The translations under genes and the position numbers were made by a program. The notes under the pieces were generated by a model. The model saw only the letters and a program-made list of their open reading frames with translations. It had not been told where the DNA came from and made no database searches. A DNA stretch of 64,000 bases from Sessilibacter corallicola (GTDB lineage: Bacteria > Pseudomonadota > Gammaproteobacteria > Pseudomonadales > Cellvibrionaceae): the NCBI RefSeq assembly GCF_021290925.1, contig NZ_JAJSLX010000001.1, positions 62,001-126,000 of the forward strand. The letters run 5' to 3'. Shown here in pieces: positions 39,658 through 46,900 of this stretch; the stretch's first letter is position 1, and each line of letters opens with the position of its first letter.

Positions 39658-40197
39658 TTAGTTATAAATTACCGTTATTTGGTATTGACCACTATAAACG
39701 CCTGATGCCTGACCCCCACCAACGTTTAAGGTACCACCAACTGCTAGACGGCGCTCACCTGTGCTAGTAATGGTTGTAGAGGAAATATTATTAAGTGTTG
39801 AAGAACTAGAACCTGTAGGTAAACCAACGTTGACGCCAGTAACCTGCATTGTGTCTTGACCATCTTCGGAAGTTAGCGTAAATGAATCCGTAATAGAAAC
39901 AGCAAACGATGCATTAGCAAATCCAGTAACCACCCACTCGCCTCGTGTACCAGCAGCAGTGCGAATTAAATTACTTGGAGATTGTCTGTTATCAGAAGGA
40001 CGAATGTTTACTGTACCAACCGTAGAGAATGGAGAAACTCGACCAAAATCCAATGCGGTCTGCTCTTCAATAGAGATGTTTTCAGATTGTACTTCGGCAC
40101 TAGCACTACCGGTACCTGTAGCGGATTGTTGCGCTTGCGCCAAACCTGAGATAGCCAAAGATAGAACTGCTGCAGAAAATATCGATAGTTTTTTCAT
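39658..40197 (-). CDS. DUF4402 major pilin-like subunit
   Basis: 179 residues from the ATG at 40197, which has a good AAGGAA ribosome-binding site and opens a signal peptide ending LAQAQ. The mature protein is a small beta-rich domain: ALDFGRVSPFSTVGTVNIRP near the start, GEWVVTGFANASFAVSI in the middle, and the ending VYSGQYQITVIYN. That last motif matches the donor-strand-like C-terminal pattern of DUF4402/SCPU-like subunits. First gene of the pilus operon, expected to be the major subunit. No dedicated tip adhesin follows. Confidence 0.82.
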   Translation of the reverse strand: MKKLSIFSAAVLSLAISGLAQAQQSATGTGSASAEVQSENISIEEQTALDFGRVSPFSTVGTVNIRPSDNRQSPSNLIRTAAGTRGEWVVTGFANASFAVSITDSFTLTSEDGQDTMQVTGVNVGLPTGSSSSTLNNISSTTITSTGERRLAVGGTLNVGGGQASGVYSGQYQITVIYN

Positions 40198-41152
40198 AAT
40201 TAATTTCCTTATATTTAGGAGACAAATTAATAGCGTCATCAAAAATTACTATTTTTAATGTTTGAGCTATTTTTTATAGGCGATAAATATCCGTGCACAG
40301 AATATGCAATTATTTGAAACAAAAACTACAAAGAATATTCACCAAAAAGAATTACCAACCAATTAATCGATTACCTGAGAACTCAGATTACTCATCAACG
40401 GCGGCAAAAAAAGATTACACAAACTGGTTCACAAAAACCATATTTATTTTATTAAGAAAAACGCCCGCTTCAATCTTGTCATTAAAATCATTTTAAAAAG
40501 ACTTAAAACCACCCAACAAGATGAAAAAACGCACAAACTTATAATTCTCACGTATTAAATCCATAAACGCTATGCAAAAAAATAATGTGAAAAAATAAAA
40601 TCACTATTTAATAATTTTTTAGAAAATACGCAAACCAGTCAGAAAAGAATAATAATCAAACAAAATTCTATTTATGTTTTATCAATACATAATTTCATTT
40701 CTTTAAAATATGTTTTCCTAGGTAGAATCCAAAGCCCCTGTAATGTTTATCAGTACAATTTTAAATTTTTTAAGGCTTTTCGGTATTTATTAATAAGAAA
40801 TCATTTTCAAGAATTATTTATATTGTCATGCAAAATACATGTTTTTAAGAGACAATAAATAAAATTTAAAACTAAAGAAGTTCTAGTCAGAATTTCAGAG
40901 AATCAATTTCTAACTCGTCAAGAAATTTACACAACTTTAACAAAGCTAAAAATCAATCAAATTCAATATATGATTAAACGCCTAAATCCTTAAAACAAAG
41001 ATTTAAAAAATAGCAGACTAGACCAGGTAGAATTAGATTAAAGGCAAAATAAAGAGGAAAGAAAAACAACAAGAGAGACGAATAAGGCCGCAAGCACAAA
41101 AAACCCAAATAATATAAATAGAAATCCACACATCCTTGTGCGGATTGATGAA
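40198..41152. other. Long AT-rich region upstream of pilus operon
   Basis: 955 bp between the GST gene stop and the pilin. Strongly AT-rich with many A/T runs, no plausible ORF or RNA gene. It must carry the pilin promoter and may serve as an extended, bent-DNA control region. Confidence 0.5.
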
Positions 41153-41749
41153 TTACTCAATACCCGGCATAGATTTATAACCCGGTAATTCTTTAATACG
41201 AGACATCCAACTATTGATTGCTTTGTAAGGTGTTAAATCCACACCACCTTCCCAAGCAGTAGCAACGTATGGGAATACGGCACATTCGGCAATGGTCGGT
41301 CGATTTAAGGCTAACCACTCATTATTGGTTAAATGTCTTTCTAGCAAAGGCAAAATTCTGTCGCTGACCTCTAAGGTACGTTCTTTATTAAGCTGCATAC
41401 CAAATTTATCCACTAAACGTGCAGCACAAGGACCGTTTTGAATTTCGTTTGAAGCAACCGAAAGCCACTGCACAATTTCACCTTGATGAGCGGCACTGTC
41501 TGGCCACCATTGGTTGCCACCGTATTTACGAGCTAAGTACACCAAGATAGCTTGTGAATCACGAAGTACAATATCTTCATCTTGCAGTACAGGTAATTCG
41601 CCCCAAGGGTTTAAGTCAATTACGGGAGATTTTTTGTGCTCACCTGTCATAAAATCGACTGGAATAATATCGATTTCAATTCCAGCAAGCGCACTGAATA
41701 AACGAACTTTATAACAGTTACCTGATAACTCCAGATCGTATAATTTCAT
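41153..41749 (-). CDS. Glutathione S-transferase
   Basis: 198 residues with the two GST domains. The thioredoxin-like N terminus (KLYDLELSGNCYKVRLFSALAGIEIDIIPVDF) has the glutathione-site motif LPVLQDEDIVLRDSQAILVYLA, and an all-helical C-terminal half follows (PTIAECAVFPYVATAWEGGVDL). The catalytic serine region is SGNCYKV. Cytosolic detoxification by conjugation of glutathione to electrophiles. It follows the VOC gene by 18 bp and is co-transcribed, fitting a two-gene electrophile-defence operon. Confidence 0.9.
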   Translation of the reverse strand: MKLYDLELSGNCYKVRLFSALAGIEIDIIPVDFMTGEHKKSPVIDLNPWGELPVLQDEDIVLRDSQAILVYLARKYGGNQWWPDSAAHQGEIVQWLSVASNEIQNGPCAARLVDKFGMQLNKERTLEVSDRILPLLERHLTNNEWLALNRPTIAECAVFPYVATAWEGGVDLTPYKAINSWMSRIKELPGYKSMPGIE

Positions 41750-41767
41750 CTCTATTAACTCTCTTTA

Positions 41768-42199
41768 TTATTGATTTTCTGTGTCTGTCGACACTAGCTG
41801 ATTAAATTCCAAAACGTTTCCGTCTGGATCTCGAATAAATAAGGTAATTCTTCGTGGACCAATAGGATGGATACCCTCGGTGATGACAATACCTTCAGAA
41901 TCCAACCACTCTTTTAATTCATAGATATCATCAACAATAAAAGCGGGATGGGTCACACCAGGAAGTTTAACGGGTTCATCCAACAAACAATTGTGTGGAT
42001 GGCGAGCGCCATTGAAAATTAAATTAATTCTTACGCCATCTCCAGACACCATTTCATTGGCTTCGTATTTATCAAAGACAAGAGTCTCCTTAAAACCTAA
42101 TCGCTCATAAAACTCAACCGATCGGGCTCGATCGCTAACGCGAATTCCAACATGATCAAAACTTCGGGCAGGCTGTGGTGATTGACTACCAACCGACAT
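41768..42199 (-). CDS. VOC-family (glyoxalase/bleomycin-resistance) protein
   Basis: 143 residues, vicinal-oxygen-chelate fold. The two beta-alpha-beta-beta-beta halves are visible as FDHVGIRVSDRARSVEFYERLGF and THPAFIVDDIYELKEWLDSEG, and it ends RITLFIRDPDGNVLEFNQL. The metal-site candidates are the first-half His (DHVG), His in THPAF, and Glu in LEFN. Function is likely lactoylglutathione-lyase-like or thiol-conjugate processing, consistent with the downstream GST gene. No signal peptide. Confidence 0.85.
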   Translation of the reverse strand: MSVGSQSPQPARSFDHVGIRVSDRARSVEFYERLGFKETLVFDKYEANEMVSGDGVRINLIFNGARHPHNCLLDEPVKLPGVTHPAFIVDDIYELKEWLDSEGIVITEGIHPIGPRRITLFIRDPDGNVLEFNQLVSTDTENQ

Positions 42200-42584
42200 A
42201 ACGAATCCTCAACTTTAGTACTCATTTTTCGATCAGTATATTAATTCACACATTGGTAATAAATTGAATTTTATACATTTAATTATTTCGTTTTATAAAA
42301 TAAAAGCCTATCCCAATCAGCAGTTATTTTTAGAAACAATTCCCTCACTATTTTACATTTACGCACCAATAATTACCTTTTTGGCGGATTTTGCAATTTT
42401 TCGAACTCAATTAGATCACTTAATTCATGTCTATTTGGTTAGAAATAACACCTTAGAAGGCATAAATGCCACTAATTAGTGCCAAATGCAGTTATTTCCA
42501 CGGCACCACTATTAAGCTGGCCTGATTACTGCTGCTTAATAATTAACGGTTTTCACGTTTTAGTTAGTTTTTACTAAAACCACA
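42200..42584. other. Divergent intergenic region
   Basis: 385 bp between the leftward VOC gene and the rightward PilJ-domain gene. AT-rich. A 71-codon plus-strand frame (42264-42479) is hydrophobic low-complexity sequence without a ribosome-binding site. No other signal seen. Confidence 0.4.
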
Positions 42585-43391
42585 ATGAGTTTGGGGATAG
42601 TTAGCAGAATGAAGATGTTCGTTGCAGTATTAATGATTTTATTCGCTGGGGATTCGATTGCATTATCAATGGGTGACGCAATTAATATTGCTGGCCGCCA
42701 AAGAATGCTTTCTCAAAGAATTACTCAATCGTTTATCTTGACCGGGATTCAACCCGAACACGTTCATTACCAAACTCAACTCAAACGATGCATCAGTGAA
42801 TTTCAAGAAAATTTAGACAAGCTTGAAACCCTAGAAGCCGCAAAATCCATACGCACCGATTTGTCAGAAGTAAAACAACTCTGGATTGAATTTAAACCCA
42901 TTGCCGAAGGAGCAGTTAGCAAAGATAGCGCAGCGGTTCTTTATAAGAAAAGTGCCCCCCTGCTTTCTGCGGCACACGCTTACGTGGGTAAACTCGAAAA
43001 GCTCGCTGGCCACGCCAGTGCAGAATTGGTGAATGTATCGGGCCGTCAGCGCATGTTATCGCAGAGAATCGCGAAAAATTACCTGGCCTATTATTGGAAC
43101 ATCGACGATAAGAGCTTAGAAAATTTATATTCCGATCTCGCGGAATACGAGCTTATGCTGAATTATTTAAAAAGCAGCACCCTCAACACCGAGGAAATTT
43201 CTCGAAAAATACTGAAAACCGAAGGCAATTTAAAATTCGCCACCAAAGGCTTTGATGGCAATTTATCACTCGAAGGCAGACGCTTGATCTTTGTCGTAAC
43301 AGGAACAACCGACATTATGCTAAGAAATATGGATGAAATTACCAAACTGTACGCGAAACTGCTCGACAGCCAACAATTAGCGGCTAATTAA
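42585..43391 (+). CDS. Secreted stand-alone PilJ-type (type IV pili MCP N-terminal) domain protein
   Basis: Up to 268 residues. A signal peptide follows either ATG 42585 or the more credible internal ATGs at 42609/42615 (MFVAVLMILFAGDSIALS). The rest contains two copies of the PilJ/NIT sensor motif, INIAGRQRMLSQRITQS near 28 and VNVSGRQRMLSQRIAKN near 150. These are the ligand-proximal helices of nitrate/nitrite-type and type IV pilus chemosensors. Unlike NarX/PilJ there is no transmembrane helix after the sensor and no HAMP or kinase domain, so it acts as a periplasmic or exported sensor-only protein. Partner unknown. Confidence 0.75.
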   Translation: MSLGIVSRMKMFVAVLMILFAGDSIALSMGDAINIAGRQRMLSQRITQSFILTGIQPEHVHYQTQLKRCISEFQENLDKLETLEAAKSIRTDLSEVKQLWIEFKPIAEGAVSKDSAAVLYKKSAPLLSAAHAYVGKLEKLAGHASAELVNVSGRQRMLSQRIAKNYLAYYWNIDDKSLENLYSDLAEYELMLNYLKSSTLNTEEISRKILKTEGNLKFATKGFDGNLSLEGRRLIFVVTGTTDIMLRNMDEITKLYAKLLDSQQLAAN

Positions 43392-43467
43392 TAAACGCAG
43401 TGATTATAATTATAAACGTTATAGGCAAACTAATGAGTAACTCATCAGTACAAATATTCATTTACCC

Positions 43468-43878
43468 CTAACGTACAAGCTCAAGAATCAGTTGATTTCG
43501 TGTTTCTACAACGTTGCTTATTTTTGTACCGCGATACTGCTCTACTTCAGATTCAGTAAATTGAATGGCTTCGTTGTATTGAATTAGCTCTCTGGCGATA
43601 AAATTAAGTACATCCGCCAATTCTAAATTGGATAACGACGAATTCGACGAGCCAGGAACTTGAATAAAAAAGCGCCTACCTGGCGCAGACTGTAAAAATT
43701 CTTTTCCATAAAGCGTCATATCAGGAGCTCCGCCCGCGCTGCCTTTGCCATCGGCAGAATGACAACCTTGGCAATTTAATAGGTAGTTAATACGTGCGGA
43801 ATTACTTTGCGCCAATACGCCAGTCGCCTGCATTAAAAAGATAGTCGTTGTAACCAATAGCACACCGCGCTTAACCAT
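43468..43878 (-). CDS. Periplasmic mono-haem cytochrome c
   Basis: 136 residues from the ATG at 43878, which opens a clean signal peptide (MVKRGVLLVTTTIFLMQATG and a few residues more). The haem site is CQGCH near residue 36, with an axial Met candidate in PDMTLYGKEF. It is the last gene of the amine dehydrogenase operon, placed like the cytochrome gene downstream of aauA in Alcaligenes, and would accept electrons from the TTQ enzyme. The open frame extends upstream to 43938, but that segment encodes a terminator-like hairpin rather than a leader peptide, so I reject the longer start. No strong ribosome-binding site is visible at the chosen ATG. Confidence 0.78.
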   Translation of the reverse strand: MVKRGVLLVTTTIFLMQATGVLAQSNSARINYLLNCQGCHSADGKGSAGGAPDMTLYGKEFLQSAPGRRFFIQVPGSSNSSLSNLELADVLNFIARELIQYNEAIQFTESEVEQYRGTKISNVVETRNQLILELVR

Positions 43879-43884
43879 ACGAAT

Positions 43885-43909
43885 TAAAAAATGCCATCCG
43901 AAGATGGCG
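43885..43909 (-). terminator. UUCG-loop terminator between aauA and cytochrome gene
   Basis: On the minus strand GCCATC-TTCG-GATGGC is followed by ATTTTTTAA. It has an extra-stable UUCG tetraloop and a T run. It comes 36 bp after the aauA stop and just before the cytochrome start. Confidence 0.75.
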
Positions 43910-43944
43910 CAAGACTCTTTTGAGCAACACATTGACAAAGGACC

Positions 43945-44490
43945 TTAATTATTTAACGCAACACCCAAAACAACTGCTGTCGAGCAGTTATAAACATTAC
44001 TTTCTGTGCCTAAACACCAATTTATGTCATTGTTAGAATGAGGTCGATACGTTGGTTTATCGTTTTCATTGCGGTTGCACAAACACCGTCCGCAACTGGT
44101 TTTACCGCAGCAATCGTTGTATGAAATAACGTAGTTTTTACCATCAACAGGATTGCGGCAGGTACCAATCCACGTGATAGGTGACATTTCTGTGCCCGGC
44201 GGGCAACTGCTGGCAGAACCACCGCAACAACTGCAAAGAAAGCCGTCGATGGCGCAGTAACGCCAATAGTCACAACTTGCGGGATTTCCCGGATCTTCTG
44301 GATTACCGGTCGATTGCACTCCCACCCCAGGGTAACCACCAGTGGCTTCACTGGCCCGAGCAACAGGCAATAACGGCACTGCTGCTGCGCCCACCAATAG
44401 TTTCGAAAAATTGGACAATAAATTTCTACGGGACGAATTCTGAGCGACTTTACGAGATGTTTTTTCCATCATTCGATCAAATAAATTCAT
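43945..44490 (-). CDS. aauA: Aromatic amine dehydrogenase small (TTQ) subunit
   Basis: 181 residues from the ATG at 44490 (AGGAG 12 nt upstream). A twin-arginine signal (SSRRNLLSNFSKLLVGAAAV) precedes the disulfide-rich catalytic domain: CDYWRYCAIDGFLCSCCGG, SPITWIGTCRNP, ISYNDCCGKTSCGRCLCN and NNDINWCLGT. The two Trp in TWIGT and NWCLG are the expected partners of the tryptophan tryptophylquinone cofactor, and Asp in YNDCCG is the catalytic base. The sequence is closer to AADH than to methylamine dehydrogenase (SPISW/T-type and GKTACGRC pattern). Oxidative deamination of phenethylamine, tyramine or tryptamine in the periplasm. Confidence 0.9.
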   Translation of the reverse strand: MNLFDRMMEKTSRKVAQNSSRRNLLSNFSKLLVGAAAVPLLPVARASEATGGYPGVGVQSTGNPEDPGNPASCDYWRYCAIDGFLCSCCGGSASSCPPGTEMSPITWIGTCRNPVDGKNYVISYNDCCGKTSCGRCLCNRNENDKPTYRPHSNNDINWCLGTESNVYNCSTAVVLGVALNN

Positions 44491-44512
44491 AACACTTTTT
44501 GGCTCCTGATAA

Positions 44513-45148
44513 CTAGGCGTAATTTTTCTGCATATATTCTTGAAGAGAAGCAACGCCAATTTCTTTTGCATTAAACAAGCTTTCGATGTGTTCGCGCGAA
44601 TTAACGATACCTAAAGAGCGAATAATGCCACTTTCATCAATTAACACTGCGTAAGGTAATTTCGAGACACCGTAACTGGTACCCACTAATTCGGAATTAA
44701 TAAATGGGTAGTCCGATAATTGTTTCGACTGAATAAATTGCGTTAAGGTTGAGCTGTCGTCATCGGATGCGAAAACCAAATCAACCCAATGACGCTCTGC
44801 TTTTGCTACTGACTTAACGATTGGGATTAACAAGCTACAGATTGGACAATCAGGAGCCACAAAAAATAATAACTGGCTTTTGTTGTTGTTCGGCGCGCCA
44901 ACGGAGAAGGTATTATTGAGGGTGTTATTTAAGCTATTGTCGAGAGTGTTATTGCTGTTAATGTCAGAGACATCAATGACCGGAGCCTTATCACCGACAC
45001 TCAATTGTTTATTGACAGACAATGCACCGGCCGGAGCAACTCGTTCATACAAAACGCCAATTTGGCGAACCAACGCAAAAACAATTAAACCTAGGATTAC
45101 CACACACAACCACAACGCAATATTTGATGCGATCAATAAATTAACCAT
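44513..45148 (-). CDS. aauD: Thioredoxin-like maturation protein AauD/MauD
   Basis: 211 residues with one N-terminal membrane helix (ASNIALWLCVVILGLIVFALV) and a periplasmic thioredoxin fold. The redox motif is CPIC in FFVAPDCPICSLLIPIVK near residue 117. MauD-family proteins form or protect the six disulfides of the small subunit. Gene order B-E-D-A is that of the aau cluster. It ends 22 bp before the aauA start and lies 2 bp after aauE. Confidence 0.88.
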   Translation of the reverse strand: MVNLLIASNIALWLCVVILGLIVFALVRQIGVLYERVAPAGALSVNKQLSVGDKAPVIDVSDINSNNTLDNSLNNTLNNTFSVGAPNNNKSQLLFFVAPDCPICSLLIPIVKSVAKAERHWVDLVFASDDDSSTLTQFIQSKQLSDYPFINSELVGTSYGVSKLPYAVLIDESGIIRSLGIVNSREHIESLFNAKEIGVASLQEYMQKNYA

Positions 45149-45149
45149 A

Positions 45150-45704
45150 TTACACCCGTAATTTTTTTAACAATGAATAGTTACTAATCAGTAAATCGAA
45201 TGAGAAATAAGAAACCACTAAAAAGCCAGAAAAAACCACGCCAACGCACCAAACCAGCAGCGGCGCTTGGGTTAATTCCTGCGGGTTAATACACAACAAT
45301 AAAGCACCCGCCAGCAACAGGGAATTTCTCACCATCAGCAAATTAATAGAAACTTCTGACTTAGATTGCGTGAATGAACAGCCGCAATCGTCGAGCGTTA
45401 AATTTCGCACTTTAGCGCTGAATAATATCGCTGTGTACAGTGATAAAACCGCCAGCAGCAAAACACCCGAATATAAGACTGAGAAAAACAATGCCGTAAT
45501 GATTGAAAGTACAACCACAGCACCTTCTAGCCATGGAATCATTTTACTCAGCGGCAAAGCAAAACTAACCGGTACGACACGAAAAGCTAACAACGCCTCA
45601 TAAAACGACTGTGACGCTTGTATTTTGTGATAAGCAGACAACAAAAACACACTGACCAGAAAAACAAAAATAGAAACATTAACCAACAAGCTGAATGACG
45701 TCAC
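45150..45704 (-). CDS. aauE: Membrane maturation protein AauE/MauE
   Basis: 184 residues, four to five hydrophobic helices, MauE/DoxX-like. Cysteines in DDCGCSF lie between helices near residue 107-112, consistent with a redox partner of AauD, like DsbB/MauE. Helps export and oxidative folding of the small subunit. Overlapping operon context: 6 bp after aauB and 2 bp before aauD. Confidence 0.85.
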   Translation of the reverse strand: MTSFSLLVNVSIFVFLVSVFLLSAYHKIQASQSFYEALLAFRVVPVSFALPLSKMIPWLEGAVVVLSIITALFFSVLYSGVLLLAVLSLYTAILFSAKVRNLTLDDCGCSFTQSKSEVSINLLMVRNSLLLAGALLLCINPQELTQAPLLVWCVGVVFSGFLVVSYFSFDLLISNYSLLKKLRV

Positions 45705-45709
45705 GATGA

Positions 45710-46873
45710 TTACCTCACTGCGTGCAACATAATAGGCATCGCGGCATCACCAACATTAATGTATTTTAAAAATTCGCCGGATGCCGAATAAATATCCATC
45801 CCCATTTCAACATTGGTTACAGTCAAGTAAGGCTGTTTGGAATTGGTCATTTCGATCGAAAAGGCGTTTTTATTCAAAGATACTGTTGATATTTTTTTCT
45901 GAGTTTTAGTATCAAATACCCAAACTTGTTCACCGCCGAATTTATGACTGCCGTTGTAGCCATTTTCATGCATGATGACGTATAAGTTATTATCGTTATC
46001 GGCTGCGGTAATTTGCCAACCGCCTGGACGCCAATTTTGTTCGGCCTCTTCATCAGAGACCAGCGACCAAGTGTCTAATAATTTAGGAACAGAACCCGAT
46101 AAATCGATTCCCTGAACTCGGCCCAAATAACTGACAAAGTAAGCGGTTTGATCCATATAAACGGCTTTATCAAACAAGGGGTCGTCATCAACGCTAAAAA
46201 ACGACGCTACGGTATTGCGCTCAATTTCTTTACCCGAGTCATCAATTTGAATGGCTAAGGCGCCGCCATCACTGCATAACGACATAAACCCGCGTTTACC
46301 CGCCGGATAAGCCATCGCGCAACCGGCCGTACTGATTTCATTAACAACTTTACGCTGTTCGGTATCGATAACGATCACCGATTGCGCGGGCGTAAATCCG
46401 TACACCAAAAGAAATTTATCGCCATCAATTAATTGCATCGCATTTTTATTTAATACGATTTGTGCACGATGGTTATTGGCGATAGGAATCTCACCAACAA
46501 TCGCCAAGGTGCTTTTATCGTAAATTGTAACAACGTCTGTACGTTTGCCACGGGTAGATCGGTCGTAAAATGATTCAGCCACATAAAGTAACGGTTGATG
46601 TTTAGACTCAATGAACGAGGCCATCTGCGCGGCATCAATCATTCCTTTGTATTCATTGGTTTCGGCGGCAACATCCAGAACAATCACTTTACCGGTGACT
46701 AAACTCTGAAAATTAGCGTCGTGGGCAAAAATCCAAGTATCGGGGTAATCACTCGGTAATGTTTTGACACTGGGTATTGGTTCCGGCGACAGTTCTGCGC
46801 GGGCCAATGCCGTCAGTATCCACAGCCCGAAAATACAAATACAACGTACTCGTAAACTCATAAGTTTTCTCAA
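45710..46873 (-). CDS. aauB: Aromatic amine dehydrogenase large subunit
   Basis: 387 residues with a signal peptide (about 1-27, ending ALARA). The rest is a seven-bladed propeller of the MADH/AADH heavy-chain family: TDVVTIYDKSTLAIVGEIPI, RGFMSLCSDGGALAIQID, WQITAADNDNNLYVIMHENG and EQVWVFDTKTQKKISTVSL. It forms the alpha2-beta2 periplasmic enzyme with the TTQ subunit. It starts the enzyme block, 27 bp after the TonB receptor stop. Confidence 0.9.
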   Translation of the reverse strand: MRKLMSLRVRCICIFGLWILTALARAELSPEPIPSVKTLPSDYPDTWIFAHDANFQSLVTGKVIVLDVAAETNEYKGMIDAAQMASFIESKHQPLLYVAESFYDRSTRGKRTDVVTIYDKSTLAIVGEIPIANNHRAQIVLNKNAMQLIDGDKFLLVYGFTPAQSVIVIDTEQRKVVNEISTAGCAMAYPAGKRGFMSLCSDGGALAIQIDDSGKEIERNTVASFFSVDDDPLFDKAVYMDQTAYFVSYLGRVQGIDLSGSVPKLLDTWSLVSDEEAEQNWRPGGWQITAADNDNNLYVIMHENGYNGSHKFGGEQVWVFDTKTQKKISTVSLNKNAFSIEMTNSKQPYLTVTNVEMGMDIYSASGEFLKYINVGDAAMPIMLHAVR

Positions 46874-46900
46874 TGTTTAAAGTGAACAGAAAAGATTTAA

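Noticed and set aside
40293-40496. 67-codon ORF upstream of pilin
   Set aside because: Low-complexity basic sequence, no ribosome-binding site; probably random in AT-rich DNA.
42264-42479. 71-codon hydrophobic ORF
   Set aside because: No ribosome-binding site; lies in a divergent intergenic region.
43879-43938. Extended N terminus of the cytochrome c
   Set aside because: The region encodes a UUCG hairpin with a T run, while a good signal peptide begins at 43878.
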